DNA of 64,000 bases from Microbacterium lemovicicum (GTDB lineage: Bacteria > Actinomycetota > Actinomycetes > Actinomycetales > Microbacteriaceae). A model generated the notes under the pieces. It did not search any database and was not told the origin of the DNA. It saw only the letters and a program-made list of their open reading frames with translations. The translations under genes were made by a program, and so were the position numbers. The stretch is taken from contig NZ_CP031423.1 of the NCBI RefSeq assembly GCF_003991875.1, positions 1,178,001 through 1,242,000 of the forward strand, given 5' to 3'. Positions 31,544-39,765 of the stretch are shown here, one piece after another. Every line of letters starts with the position of its first letter. Position 1 is the stretch's first letter.

Positions 31544-31641
31544 GCGCGGCGGCGGTGCCGCCGGGCATATCGGCCCGGCCGTCTGTGTCGTTGCGCTTCC
31601 GGCGCCGCCGTCGGCGCGCGACCGTGTGACAGGGTGGAACC

Positions 31642-32547
31642 GTGACGATCGTGCCGCCCGCCTCAGGCGAACCCCGCCGTCCGTCCGGTCCGCGTGACCC
31701 GGGCGACGCGTGGGTGGTCGCCGACTCGGGGGAGAAGTACTGGGGGCGCTTCGGCGCCGCGGGACTGCTCGCCGTCGACGCCGAGCGCGGCATCCTGCTG
31801 CAGCACCGGGTGTCGTGGAGTCATTTCGGCGACACGTGGGCGCTGCCGGGCGGCGCTCGGCACGAGTACGAGTCCGCGCGCGACGGTGCGTTGCGCGAGT
31901 CCGCCGAGGAGGCGGGCGTGCCCGCCGGGGCGATCCGCTCGCGCTTCGAGAGCGTGCTCGACCTGGGCATCTGGTCGTACACGACGCTCGTCGGCGACGT
32001 TGTGCAGCCCTTCGAGCCGGTGATCAGCGATCCGGAGAGCAGGGCTCTCGCCTGGGTGCCGGTCGATCAGGTCGACGATCTGCCGCTGCATCCGGCCTTC
32101 GCCGACTCGTGGCCCCGCCTGCGCGAGCTGCTCGACGTGCGACCGGTCGTGGTCGTCGACGTCGCGAACGTCGTCGGCTCCGTGCCCGACGGCTGGTGGA
32201 AGGACCGCGCCGGTGCCGCTCGTCGGCTCGTCGAACGGCTGGAGCGGCTGTCTGACCGGGGGATGGATGCTGCGGCCCTCGGCCTGCCCGAGACGACCTG
32301 GTTTCCCGGTTTCGTCGCGGTGGTCGAGGGCGACGGGCGGAGTGCGGCGGATTCGTCGACGCCTGCCGTGCGCGTCGTGGCGGCGGAGCGCTCGGGCGAT
32401 GACGCGATCGTCGCGCAGACCGTGGAGCTGCGCGCGACGGGACACGATGTGCGCGTCGTCACGAGCGACCGCGAGCTGGCCGGGCGGGTGACGGATGCGG
32501 GTGCGTCTGTCGCGGGGACGAGCTGGCTGCTGGGGCAGTTGGGCTGA
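31642..32547 (+). CDS. NUDIX hydrolase fused to an NYN/PIN-like domain
   Basis: A 301-aa two-domain protein. Residues about 28-160 form a NUDIX domain with a canonical box (GGARHEYESARDGALRESAE, then EAGV). Residues about 165-301 start VVVVDVANVVGSVPDGWWKD, with an early Asp-containing motif, and end with VVTSDRELAGRVTDAGASV. This pattern resembles NYN/YacP-like PIN-fold nucleases, where DxxN and TSDxEL residues bind metal. The fusion suggests nucleotide or RNA-end processing, which is inference. The GTG at 31642 follows AGGGTGGAA. It reads alone and convergent to the S4 gene. Confidence 0.75.
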   Translation: MTIVPPASGEPRRPSGPRDPGDAWVVADSGEKYWGRFGAAGLLAVDAERGILLQHRVSWSHFGDTWALPGGARHEYESARDGALRESAEEAGVPAGAIRSRFESVLDLGIWSYTTLVGDVVQPFEPVISDPESRALAWVPVDQVDDLPLHPAFADSWPRLRELLDVRPVVVVDVANVVGSVPDGWWKDRAGAARRLVERLERLSDRGMDAAALGLPETTWFPGFVAVVEGDGRSAADSSTPAVRVVAAERSGDDAIVAQTVELRATGHDVRVVTSDRELAGRVTDAGASVAGTSWLLGQLG

Positions 32548-32585
32548 TCGGCTCCGCCTTTCGAGCTCGTCCTGTGTCGGGCCCG

Positions 32586-32972
32586 TCAGTCGTCGTCGGC
32601 GTCGCGGCCGCGGAGCCGATCGATGTCGCGACGTTCGCGCTTCGTGGGACGGCCGGCGCCGCGATCGCGCATGGGGACGAAGGCGATGGATTCGCGCGGC
32701 GGCGGTGGGGGAGTCCGGTCCTCCATCGACTCCGCGACCACGGCGGCCCCGACGCGCTTGCTGATGGGACGCCGGACGACGAGCTGACGGTCGAAGCCGG
32801 CGATGCGGACGCGAAGCTCGTCTCCCGGGCGCACCGGCTGAGCGGCCTTCACCCTGTCGCCGTTCACCCGCACATGTCCGGCACGGCAGGCGGCCGTCGC
32901 GGCGGAGCGCGTCTTGTAGACCCGGACCGCCCACAGCCAGGCGTCCACACGGGCGGACGTGGCATCCATCAT
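32586..32972 (-). CDS. S4-domain RNA-binding protein (Hsp15-like)
   Basis: A 128-aa protein with an S4 domain (RVDAWLWAVRVYKTRSAATA, then CRAGHVRVNGDRVK) and a basic C-terminus (GAGRPTKRERRDIDRLRGR). It matches the Hsp15/YrfH type, which binds stalled 50S subunits carrying nascent-chain tRNA. Two adjacent ATGs (32972 and 32969) lie 9 bases after GGAGAGGA. The longer frame to 33053 has no homology and is rejected. Confidence 0.85.
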   Translation of the reverse strand: MMDATSARVDAWLWAVRVYKTRSAATAACRAGHVRVNGDRVKAAQPVRPGDELRVRIAGFDRQLVVRRPISKRVGAAVVAESMEDRTPPPPPRESIAFVPMRDRGAGRPTKRERRDIDRLRGRDADDD

Positions 32973-33143
32973 GGGTCGTCCTCTCCGTGAGCTGGCGCGT
33001 GGGGCCTCGCCGCCGATGCGGTCGGAACTTCCATCGTAAGAGGGGTGAGGCACGCGTCTTATCTGCTGCGGTCAGCCGCGATTCCACGACATGCCTGGCG
33101 TGTGGCTTCGCATCCACAGAAACGATCGCCGCTCGTACGAGTG

Positions 33144-33159
33144 TCGTACCTATGTTCTA
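33144..33159 (+). promoter_or_regulatory. Possible LexA (SOS) box upstream of the DUF222/HNH gene
   Basis: TCGTACCTATGTTCTA matches the actinobacterial consensus TCGAAC-N4-GTTCGA at 10 of 12 conserved positions. It overlaps the -10 box at 33158. DUF222/13E12-type genes are known SOS targets in mycobacteria, which makes the match plausible. An adjacent perfect repeat GTACGA-GTG-TCGTAC lies at 33135-33149. Confidence 0.45.
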
Positions 33160-33163
33160 AACT
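33158..33163 (+). promoter_or_regulatory. -10 box (TAAACT), leaderless-type, before ATG 33170
   Basis: TAAACT ends 7 bases before the ATG at 33170, the spacing seen at many leaderless genes here. That ATG reads MSDSAYERR and is out of frame with the DUF222 coding sequence. Confidence 0.5.
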
Positions 33164-33273
33164 TGTGACATGTCCGACAGCGCTTACGAACGCCGACTCC
33201 GGCTGAGTGGAGCGACGACGGGTGGCCACCACCACCCGATGCCGTCGACCTCGTCCGCGAGGCATCCGACCTG

Positions 33274-34485
33274 ATGGCGGTCTTCAGCGCCCACCGGTTC
33301 GTGCGTCTCGACGCGCTGCGACGCGAGCAGCTCGACGACGCCGCGCGAGCGGGGCGGGAGCTCACCGACGTCGTCGAGCGCGGGATCCGTCTGGAGGTCG
33401 CGGCGGCGCTGCGCATCACGGAGTTCGCGGCTGCTCGTCTGCTGGCCACGGCGGAGGCGCTCGTCGATCGCTATCCCGCGCTGCTCGATTCGCTCGCGTC
33501 GGCGCGCATCACCGAACGCCACGCGGAGCTTCTCGTCGAGAGCCTCGACCAGCTCGGGGCGCGGGTCGCGGGCGACACGATCAGACGCGCTCTCGCCGTC
33601 GCTGAGGGGGAGTCAGTGGGAACCCTCCGCCGATTCCTCCGCCGCATGGTCGACGAAGCGACCGAGGCCTCGCTCGCCGAGCGTCACGTGGAGGCGCTGC
33701 GTCGTCGGCGCATCCTCGTCGAGCCGGCCGATGACGGGATGGCCTGGCTGATGGCACTGATGCCGGCGGTCGAGGCGCACGCCGCGCACGGCAGGATCAC
33801 CGCGATGGCGAAGGTGCTGGCCGGGCGTGAGGGCGAGAAGCGCACGCTCGATCAGCTGCGGGCGGACGTGGTGGGCGACCTGCTCATCGACGACGAGTCG
33901 TCGGCGCATCCGGACGAGACGCGGGGCATACGCGCGACCGTGGCCGTCACCGTGCCGGTGCTCGCACTGCTCGACGGGTCGGAGAACGGGTCCTCGGGAG
34001 TCCCGGGTCTCACGGCGACAGCGGGGATGGCGCGGGTGGAGGGCGTCGGCCCGATCTCGGTCGCGCAGGCGCGCGCGCTCTGCGGAGGAGCGGACGGATG
34101 GATGCGGATCCTGACCCACCCCGAGACCGGCGCCGTCCTCTCGGTGGGCCGCGACCTTTACAGGCCGCCGCCGGCTCTCCGACGACTCGTGCGATGGCGA
34201 GCGGATCGGTGCATGGCGCCCGGCTGCGGGATGCCGGCCGGTCGGTGCGAGATCGACCACACCGTGGCGTGGGAAGCCGGCGGCACCACCGAGCTGTCGA
34301 ATCTCGCTCCCGTCTGCAAAGGCCACCACCTCGTCAAGCACCACGGCGGCTGGCAGGTTCGCCAGGTCGAAGGCAGCGGAGGCGCGCTCGAGTGGACCTC
34401 ACCGACGGGGCGCCGCTACACCGTCGCTCCCGAGCGCCGGGTACCGGTCTTCCTCGCGGCGGACGATTCCACCGCGCCGTTCTGA
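33274..34485 (+). CDS. DUF222/HNH endonuclease (13E12 repeat type), 5' end apparently frameshifted
   Basis: A 403-aa protein from the first in-frame ATG. The N-terminal DUF222 domain (VREASDLMAVFSAHRFVRLDALRRE across the start, then ITEFAAARLLATAEALVDRYP) is followed by a C-terminal HNH motif in GCGMPAGRCEIDHTVAWEAG, ELSNLAPVCKGHHLVKHHGGW. Coding-like sequence in the same frame continues upstream (AEWSDDGWPPPPDAVDLVREAS) without any start codon until a stop at 33166. A leaderless-type promoter points to ATG 33170 in another frame. The real gene may therefore begin at 33170 and carry an indel between about 33175 and 33205. Such genes are multicopy, DNA-damage-linked and of unclear function. 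Confidence 0.8.
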   Translation: MAVFSAHRFVRLDALRREQLDDAARAGRELTDVVERGIRLEVAAALRITEFAAARLLATAEALVDRYPALLDSLASARITERHAELLVESLDQLGARVAGDTIRRALAVAEGESVGTLRRFLRRMVDEATEASLAERHVEALRRRRILVEPADDGMAWLMALMPAVEAHAAHGRITAMAKVLAGREGEKRTLDQLRADVVGDLLIDDESSAHPDETRGIRATVAVTVPVLALLDGSENGSSGVPGLTATAGMARVEGVGPISVAQARALCGGADGWMRILTHPETGAVLSVGRDLYRPPPALRRLVRWRADRCMAPGCGMPAGRCEIDHTVAWEAGGTTELSNLAPVCKGHHLVKHHGGWQVRQVEGSGGALEWTSPTGRRYTVAPERRVPVFLAADDSTAPF

Positions 34486-34571
34486 GCGCGCGTCGTTCTG
34501 GCTGCGTGCCGTTCAGACTGCACACCGTTCTGGCTGCGCGCCGGTCTCACCTCCGCGCCGGTCTGAACTCC
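34474..34571 (+). repeat. Degenerate 16-17-bp tandem repeat after the HNH gene
   Basis: Six units beginning at 34474, 34490, 34506, 34522, 34538 and 34555 follow the consensus GCGCCGTTCTGNCTGC; the last two are 17 bp. The first unit contains the stop codon of the DUF222/HNH gene. The rest of the gap up to 34629 has no coding or hairpin signal that I can see. Confidence 0.7.
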
Positions 34572-34629
34572 GCGCGACGAGCACTGCGGCTGCGCCGCAC
34601 GCCCGGCGCCGATGGGTCGGTCGGTGAAC

Positions 34630-35214
34630 TCAGCCTTCGAGGTCGAGGAGCACGATGGGACGATCGGGCTTCGGGCGCGCCACCTCGCGGAAGCCGGCCT
34701 CTTCGAACACCGAGAGGAGGCCGTGATAGAGCTCGCTCGAGTGGTGCGTGCCGACGGCCGTGTCGATGGGATACGCCTCGAGCGCGCGGGCGCCGCGGTC
34801 GCGGGCGAACGCGATCGCATCGTCGAGCAGGCGGCGGTTCAGCCCGCGCCCGCGGTGCTCGCTCCGCACGGCGAAGCAGGACACCGCCCACACCCCGTCG
34901 TCGTCCAAGGGTTCGGTCGAGTTCTGCGCGATCATCCGGGTGCGCGCGATCCTCCGCTGAAGGGTGCGCGGGCCGACACGCACCCACCCCGCTGCGGCCC
35001 CGTCGACGTACGCGATGAGCGCGGGAGGCACGTCGCCGTCGAGTTCGGCGCGCAGCATCCCGGCCCTCTCGTCCTGCGTGCTCGCGTTGAACTCGGCGTT
35101 CGTGATGGTCCACCACTGGCACTGACAGGTCGTGCCGTCGCCGCCGCCGGTGAGAGCGTGCTCAGCGTCGTCGAAGCGGTCGGCGGTCGCGGGAGCGATG
35201 ACGATGTCGGTCAT
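34630..35214 (-). CDS. GNAT-family N-acetyltransferase
   Basis: A 194-aa GNAT enzyme. The acetyl-CoA motif A is VSCFAVRSEHRGRGLNRRLLDDAIAFA (RxxGxG/A type) around residues 115-140. An early CQCQWW segment resembles YjdJ/EAT-like GNATs. The ATG at 35214 sits 7 bases after a TACGGT -10 box on the minus strand, so translation is probably leaderless. The long open frame up to 35400 is rejected. The substrate is unknown. Confidence 0.85.
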   Translation of the reverse strand: MTDIVIAPATADRFDDAEHALTGGGDGTTCQCQWWTITNAEFNASTQDERAGMLRAELDGDVPPALIAYVDGAAAGWVRVGPRTLQRRIARTRMIAQNSTEPLDDDGVWAVSCFAVRSEHRGRGLNRRLLDDAIAFARDRGARALEAYPIDTAVGTHHSSELYHGLLSVFEEAGFREVARPKPDRPIVLLDLEG

Positions 35215-35220
35215 GCGGCG

Positions 35221-35226
35221 ACCGTA
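35221..35226 (-). promoter_or_regulatory. -10 box (TACGGT) of a leaderless GNAT promoter
   Basis: On the minus strand TACGGT ends 7 bases before ATG 35214, and no ribosome binding site is visible. Confidence 0.5.
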
Positions 35227-35311
35227 CTCCGCCCGCACGACAGACGCCACGCCGAACCGCGCCAGGACTGCGACGTCGGGTCCACGCGTTCGCGGGGGAG
35301 CGGGCGACCCG

Positions 35312-35317
35312 GTAGGA
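35312..35317 (+). promoter_or_regulatory. -10 box (TAGGAT) of the tRNA-Pro promoter
   Basis: TAGGAT lies 41 bases before the tRNA. It is the only good -10 match in the gap between the divergent GNAT gene and the tRNA. Confidence 0.45.
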
Positions 35318-35357
35318 TAGTCGAGTTGCCCGCACGCGGGTGGCGACAACAGAACAT

Positions 35358-35431
<74 letters not shown>

Positions 35432-35440
35432 CCGAAACGT

Positions 35441-35472
35441 CGAAGGGCCGGCTCATGAGAGCCGGCCCTTCG
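35441..35472 (+). terminator. Terminator hairpin of tRNA-Pro
   Basis: Perfect 14-bp stem (35441-35454 with 35459-35472) with an ATGA loop, 9 bases after the tRNA. A weak T-rich tail (CGTCGTTCCC) follows. Confidence 0.8.
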
Positions 35473-35495
35473 TCGTTCCCACGGCACTCGCGCGC

Positions 35496-35501
35496 CACAA
35501 T
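35496..35501 (+). promoter_or_regulatory. -10-like box (CACAAT) before the aroE-like gene
   Basis: CACAAT ends 7 bases before ATG 35508, with no ribosome binding site. It fits the leaderless spacing, although the first base deviates from TANNNT. Confidence 0.4.
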
Positions 35502-35507
35502 GGGCTC

Positions 35508-36323
35508 ATGCCGATTCTCAACAAGGACATGACGCTCTGCATCTCCCTGGCGGCGCGGCCGTCGAACCTCGGCACGCGGTTCCACAACTTCCTCTACGAG
35601 GAGCTCGGCCTGAACTTCATCTACAAGGCGTTCACGACCCAGGACATCGAGGGCGCGATCAGCGGCGTGCGCGCTCTGGGCATCCGCGGATGCTCGGTGT
35701 CGATGCCCTTCAAGGAGGCCGTGATCCCGCTCGTCGACGAGATCGAGGAGTCCGCGGCGGCCATCGAATCCGTCAACACCATCGTGAACGACGGTGGTCG
35801 CTTGACCGCGTCGAACACCGACTACGAGGCCATCGCGCAGCTGATCGCCGAGCACCGGCTCGACTCGGCGTCGACCGTGCTCGTGCGAGGATCCGGCGGC
35901 ATGGCCAAGGCGGTGGTGGCCGCCTTCCGCGGCGCCGGCTTCGACGACCTGACCGTCCTCGCCCGGAACGAAACGAAGGGCGCCGCGCTGGCCGAGAAGT
36001 ACGGCTACGCCGCTGTCACCGAAGACCCCGCGCCGGGCGCGCGCATCATCGTCAACGTCACACCTCTGGGCATGGACGGGACGGATGCCGCGGCCCAGGC
36101 GTTCGGCGACGACCACGTGGCCGCCGCCGAGGTGGTCTTCGACGTCGTCGCGTTCCCCGCCGAGACGCCGCTGATCCGCGCCGGCCGAGCCGCCGGCGCG
36201 AAGGTCATCACGGGTGCGGAGGTGATCGCCCTCCAGGCGGCGCGCCAGTTCGAGCGCTACACGGGAGTGGCGATCACCCCCGACCAGGTCGCCCGGGCGT
36301 CCGCGTTCTCCCGCGAGGGCTGA
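35508..36323 (+). CDS. Shikimate 5-dehydrogenase-like protein
   Basis: A 271-aa protein of the AroE superfamily. The N-terminal substrate domain carries CSVSMPFKEAVIPLVDEI (catalytic Lys), then SVNTIVNDGGRLTASNTDYEA. The NADP domain follows with VLVRGSGGMAKAVVAAFRGAG and VNVTPLGM. It resembles the HI0607-type shikimate dehydrogenase-like group, so it may not be the main AroE of the shikimate pathway. The frame is open across the tRNA, but homology starts at ATG 35508. Confidence 0.85.
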   Translation: MPILNKDMTLCISLAARPSNLGTRFHNFLYEELGLNFIYKAFTTQDIEGAISGVRALGIRGCSVSMPFKEAVIPLVDEIEESAAAIESVNTIVNDGGRLTASNTDYEAIAQLIAEHRLDSASTVLVRGSGGMAKAVVAAFRGAGFDDLTVLARNETKGAALAEKYGYAAVTEDPAPGARIIVNVTPLGMDGTDAAAQAFGDDHVAAAEVVFDVVAFPAETPLIRAGRAAGAKVITGAEVIALQAARQFERYTGVAITPDQVARASAFSREG

Positions 36324-36363
36324 CGCCACGAGACGCCGCGCGCTCTCACCTGGCGAGCCTGGC

Positions 36364-37389
36364 TCAGAGCTCGGCGACGCGCACCAGCACCTTGCCCACG
36401 GTCGCGCCTTCGACGGCGTCATGGGCGGCGGCGGTCTCCTCGAGCGGGAACCACGTCAGCGGCAGGCCGTGCTCCTCACCCACCGGAAGCGCGCCGTCGG
36501 CGAGCGCCGCCGTGATCGCGGTGACCGCAGCATCCAGAGCCTCTTCGCCGACGGTGTACAGCAGCACGCCCTGCACGCGCACGTTCTTGGCGAAGGTCGG
36601 GCGCACGGGCATCGCGAAGTCGTCGCGGCCGCCGTCGTCGGCGTAGTACGCGATGCTCGCGTGGTTCGCCGCGATCTCGGCGTCGATCGCCGCGTTGACC
36701 GAGATCGACACCTCGACGATGTGATCGACACCATGGGGCGCGATCTCGCGCACCTGCGCCACGACGTCACCCGCGGTGTAGTCGATGGTGTGGTGAGCTC
36801 CGGCGGCCCGGGCGAGCGCCGCCTTGCTCTCCGAGCTGATCGTGGAGATGACCGTCGCTCCCGCCCAGCGTGCGAGCTGGATCGCGGCATGACCGACCGC
36901 TCCCGCACCGCCGGCGACGAGGACGACCCGGCCGTCGAGAGACCCGGGGGAGAGCACGGCCGGTCCCTGCTCATGCACGGTCAGAGCGCGATGCGCCGTC
37001 ACGGCAGGCACACCCAGGCTGGCGCCGAGCGCGAAGTCGACGTCGTCGGGCAGCGGGACGGCTCGTGATGCGGGCACGACGGTGAACTCCTGCGCAGTGC
37101 CGGTGGGCCGCTCGTGCTGAGCCAGGTGCACCCATACGCGATCGCCGACGGACAGACTGTCGACCCCATCGCCGACGGCGTCGATCACGCCCGCGCCGTC
37201 CTGATCGGGCACCACCTCCGTGAAGTCCTGTCGGCGGGTCGAGCCGGCGCGGGCCTTCCAATCGGTCGGATTCACGCCCGATACGGCGATGCGCACGCGC
37301 ACCTCACCGGGGCCGGGCGCGCCGGGTTCGCGATCGACCAGCGTGAGGACGGAGGAATCACCGGGGGCGGTGTAGACGATGGCTCTCAT
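36364..37389 (-). CDS. Zinc-independent NADPH:quinone reductase (MDR family)
   Basis: A 341-aa medium-chain dehydrogenase/reductase. The GroES-like domain starts MRAIVYTAPGDSSVLTLVDRE, and the Rossmann motif is VVLVAGGAGAVGHAAIQLARWAG. No structural zinc Cys cluster is visible, which suggests a quinone-oxidoreductase subtype. The ATG at 37389 follows AGGGAGGG; the upstream extension to 37794 is shadow sequence. It is divergent from the aldo/keto reductase gene. The substrate is unknown. Confidence 0.85.
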   Translation of the reverse strand: MRAIVYTAPGDSSVLTLVDREPGAPGPGEVRVRIAVSGVNPTDWKARAGSTRRQDFTEVVPDQDGAGVIDAVGDGVDSLSVGDRVWVHLAQHERPTGTAQEFTVVPASRAVPLPDDVDFALGASLGVPAVTAHRALTVHEQGPAVLSPGSLDGRVVLVAGGAGAVGHAAIQLARWAGATVISTISSESKAALARAAGAHHTIDYTAGDVVAQVREIAPHGVDHIVEVSISVNAAIDAEIAANHASIAYYADDGGRDDFAMPVRPTFAKNVRVQGVLLYTVGEEALDAAVTAITAALADGALPVGEEHGLPLTWFPLEETAAAHDAVEGATVGKVLVRVAEL

Positions 37390-37522
37390 GCCGGTGACCA
37401 ACCCTCCCTGTCCGTGCGTCATTCCCCGGCCGGACGATCCCGGACCACTGCCGGGTCCATCGGCCGCGAGATCCGTGGTCATGGCATGCTGAAATTCCCC
37501 CACCCTCCGGAAGAGGACAACA

Positions 37523-38509
37523 ATGCAGCAGCGACCCCTCGGCAGAACCGGCCGCGACGTCTCCGTCATCGGCCTCGGCACCTGGCAGCTCGGCGCCGAT
37601 TGGGGCGATGTGAGCGAGGAGGACGCGCTCGCCGTCCTCGCCGCCTCCGCTGACGCCGGCGTCACGCTCTTCGACACCGCCGACGTGTACGGCGACGGCC
37701 GCTCGGAGACGCTCATCGGTCGCTTCCTCGCCGACCGCCCCGACGCGGGCATCACCGTGGCGACGAAGATGGGCCGCCGCCAGGAGCAGGTCAAGGAGAA
37801 CTACACGCCGGAGAACTTCCGCGCCTGGACCGAGCGGTCGCGTCGCAATCTCCGCACCGACACGCTCGACCTGGTGCAGCTGCACTGCCCTCCCACCGAT
37901 GTGATCGAGGACGACGCGACCTACGACGCCCTCGACGCGCTGGTCGCCGACGGCGCCATCGCCGCCTACGGCGTCTCGGTGGAGACCAGCGCGCAGGCGC
38001 TCGCCGCGATCGCCCGCCCGAACGTGACCAACGTGCAGATCATCGTCAACCCGTTCCGCCTCAAGCCCCTCGACGAGGTGCTGCCGGCAGCGGATGCCGC
38101 GGGCGTGGCCATCTTCGCGCGCGTCCCCCTGGCCAGCGGCATGCTGTCCGGCAAGTACACCGCCGACACGACCTTCGCGGCGAACGACCACCGCTCCTAC
38201 AACCGCCAGGGCGAGGCGTTCGACCGGGGCGAGACGTTCTCCGGCGTGGACTACGAGGTCGGCCTCGCCGCCTCGCGCGAACTCGCGGCGGCACTCCCCG
38301 ACGGAGTGACCCTCCCCGCGGCGACGCTGGCCTGGATCGCGAGCCGCACCGGCATCACGACCGTGATCCCCGGCGCGCGCACCGTCGCCCAGGCGACCTC
38401 GAACGCGGCGGCCGCCTCCGTGGCGGGCCTCGACCTCGACGCCTTCGACGCCGCCGTGCACGAGGTGTACGACCGCCACCTGCGAAAGGCCATCCACCCC
38501 CTCTGGTGA
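37523..38509 (+). CDS. Aldo/keto reductase
   Basis: A 328-aa NADPH-dependent aldo/keto reductase of the YajO/AKR11-13 type. The catalytic tetrad region includes FDTADVYGDG (Asp, Tyr) and VATKMGRR (Lys). LDLVQLHCP holds the His, and AAYGVSVETSAQ follows. The C-terminus has GITTVIPGARTVAQ for NADP binding. The ATG is preceded by GGAAGAGGA. The 133-base divergent gap to the quinone reductase probably holds both promoters. Confidence 0.88.
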   Translation: MQQRPLGRTGRDVSVIGLGTWQLGADWGDVSEEDALAVLAASADAGVTLFDTADVYGDGRSETLIGRFLADRPDAGITVATKMGRRQEQVKENYTPENFRAWTERSRRNLRTDTLDLVQLHCPPTDVIEDDATYDALDALVADGAIAAYGVSVETSAQALAAIARPNVTNVQIIVNPFRLKPLDEVLPAADAAGVAIFARVPLASGMLSGKYTADTTFAANDHRSYNRQGEAFDRGETFSGVDYEVGLAASRELAAALPDGVTLPAATLAWIASRTGITTVIPGARTVAQATSNAAAASVAGLDLDAFDAAVHEVYDRHLRKAIHPLW

Positions 38510-38510
38510 G

Positions 38511-38585
38511 CTCGCGCCGCCCGCTCGCGCAGCCCGCACCTCGCGCCGCCCGCTCGCGCACGTCGCGCCGTCCGCGAGCGGGCGG
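38511..38585. terminator. Direct and inverted repeats in a convergent gap
   Basis: A 21-base sequence is repeated at 38511-38531 and 38540-38560. The CCGCCCGCTCGCG within it (38546-38558) pairs with 38573-38585 to form a 13-bp stem with a 14-nt loop. The first repeat can pair with the same arm as an alternative. It lies between convergent genes and is probably a bidirectional terminator. Confidence 0.55.
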
Positions 38586-38595
38586 TGAACCGGGG

Positions 38596-39759
38596 TCAGC
38601 GCCCCGCGTACACCGCCCGCTCGAACGCGGCGACGCCGGCGGCGCACGCCGGATCGAAGAACGGCAGCAGCTGCGTCGCCCACACCGCGGCGACACCCGA
38701 ACGCCGGTCGATCCAGTAGTGCATGTTGGCGAGCCCCGCCCACGACAGGGTGCCGGCTCGCCGTCCGCCCGGCACGTCCTCGTCGGTCACGAGGAACGAC
38801 GTCGCCCACGACGTGCGCAGTCCGGGGAAGAACTCCGCATCGCGCGTCACGCCCGGCGCGGCGGAGGCCAGCGGGGTGACCTCGAGCCCCGGCATCCCCT
38901 GTACGGCACGCTCGATCGTCGCCTCCTGCAGGACACGTCCACCGGGTGCCGAGCCGTCGCCGAGCCACACCCGCAGCAGGGCGAGCACGTCGGGGACCGT
39001 CGAGAACAGGCCCTGCCCGCCCATGTCGAGCTCGGGGGTGTCGGGCGGTTCGACGGTGACCGGCGCGAGCGTGCCGTCGAGACGCCGCCGGTGCAGCACG
39101 GCCCTCCGCGCGCGCATGTCGGGGCGCAGGTCGAAGGACGTCGACGTCATGCCGCACGGCGCGCAGATCCGCTCCTGCACCACGGTGTCGAGACGCTGTG
39201 CGCGCACGGCGGCCACGATCAGCCCGAGCCAGTCGAGCGAGGTGCCGTACGTCCAGCGCGCGCCGGGATCGTGAAGCAGGGGAGTGCGCAGGGAGTCGGC
39301 CAGCGGGGTGGTTGATCCGCTTCGGCGCCGTGCTCGGGCGAGGGCCGCGTAGCGGGGGTCGAACATGTCGTAGGCGAGACCCGACGTGTGCATGAGGAGC
39401 ATCCGGCTCGTGATGTCGCGCACGGGCGGCCGGGTGCGCATCCGGCCGTCGTCGTCGAGGTCCTCCAGCACCTCGAGCTCGCCGATGGCCGGCAGGTACT
39501 CGCGCGCCGGCGCGTCGAGGTTGAGGATCCCGTCCTCCACGCACTGCAGGGCGACGGTGGTCGTGAAGGCCTTCGTGACGGAGTACACACCGATGACGGT
39601 GTCGGATGCCGCGGCCTCCGCCATGTCATCGTCCACCGCCCCGCGGCGCCCGGCCGCGTGCAGGAACGTCGTCTTCGAGGCCGATGTGGTTCCGGCGATG
39701 ACGAACGGGACACCGCCGGCCACCGCGTCATCGATCGAGCGCGTCACGTCGTCGTGCAT
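38596..39759 (-). CDS. Serine hydrolase, beta-lactamase/EstB family
   Basis: A 387-aa class C beta-lactamase-fold protein. The SxxK nucleophile motif is in GVYSVTKAFTTTVALQ (residues about 56-71) and the Tyr motif in WTYGTSLDWLG (YxxS). No signal peptide is seen, so it is probably cytoplasmic, fitting EstB-type esterases better than true beta-lactamases. The start is leaderless-like (TAGGCT ends 7 bases before the ATG). Confidence 0.82.
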   Translation of the reverse strand: MHDDVTRSIDDAVAGGVPFVIAGTTSASKTTFLHAAGRRGAVDDDMAEAAASDTVIGVYSVTKAFTTTVALQCVEDGILNLDAPAREYLPAIGELEVLEDLDDDGRMRTRPPVRDITSRMLLMHTSGLAYDMFDPRYAALARARRRSGSTTPLADSLRTPLLHDPGARWTYGTSLDWLGLIVAAVRAQRLDTVVQERICAPCGMTSTSFDLRPDMRARRAVLHRRRLDGTLAPVTVEPPDTPELDMGGQGLFSTVPDVLALLRVWLGDGSAPGGRVLQEATIERAVQGMPGLEVTPLASAAPGVTRDAEFFPGLRTSWATSFLVTDEDVPGGRRAGTLSWAGLANMHYWIDRRSGVAAVWATQLLPFFDPACAAGVAAFERAVYAGR

Positions 39760-39765
39760 CCTCCG

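Noticed and set aside
38596..39759. Beta-lactamase resistance gene
   Set aside because: SxxK and YxxS motifs are present but there is no signal peptide and the sequence fits EstB-like esterases, so a resistance role is not supported.
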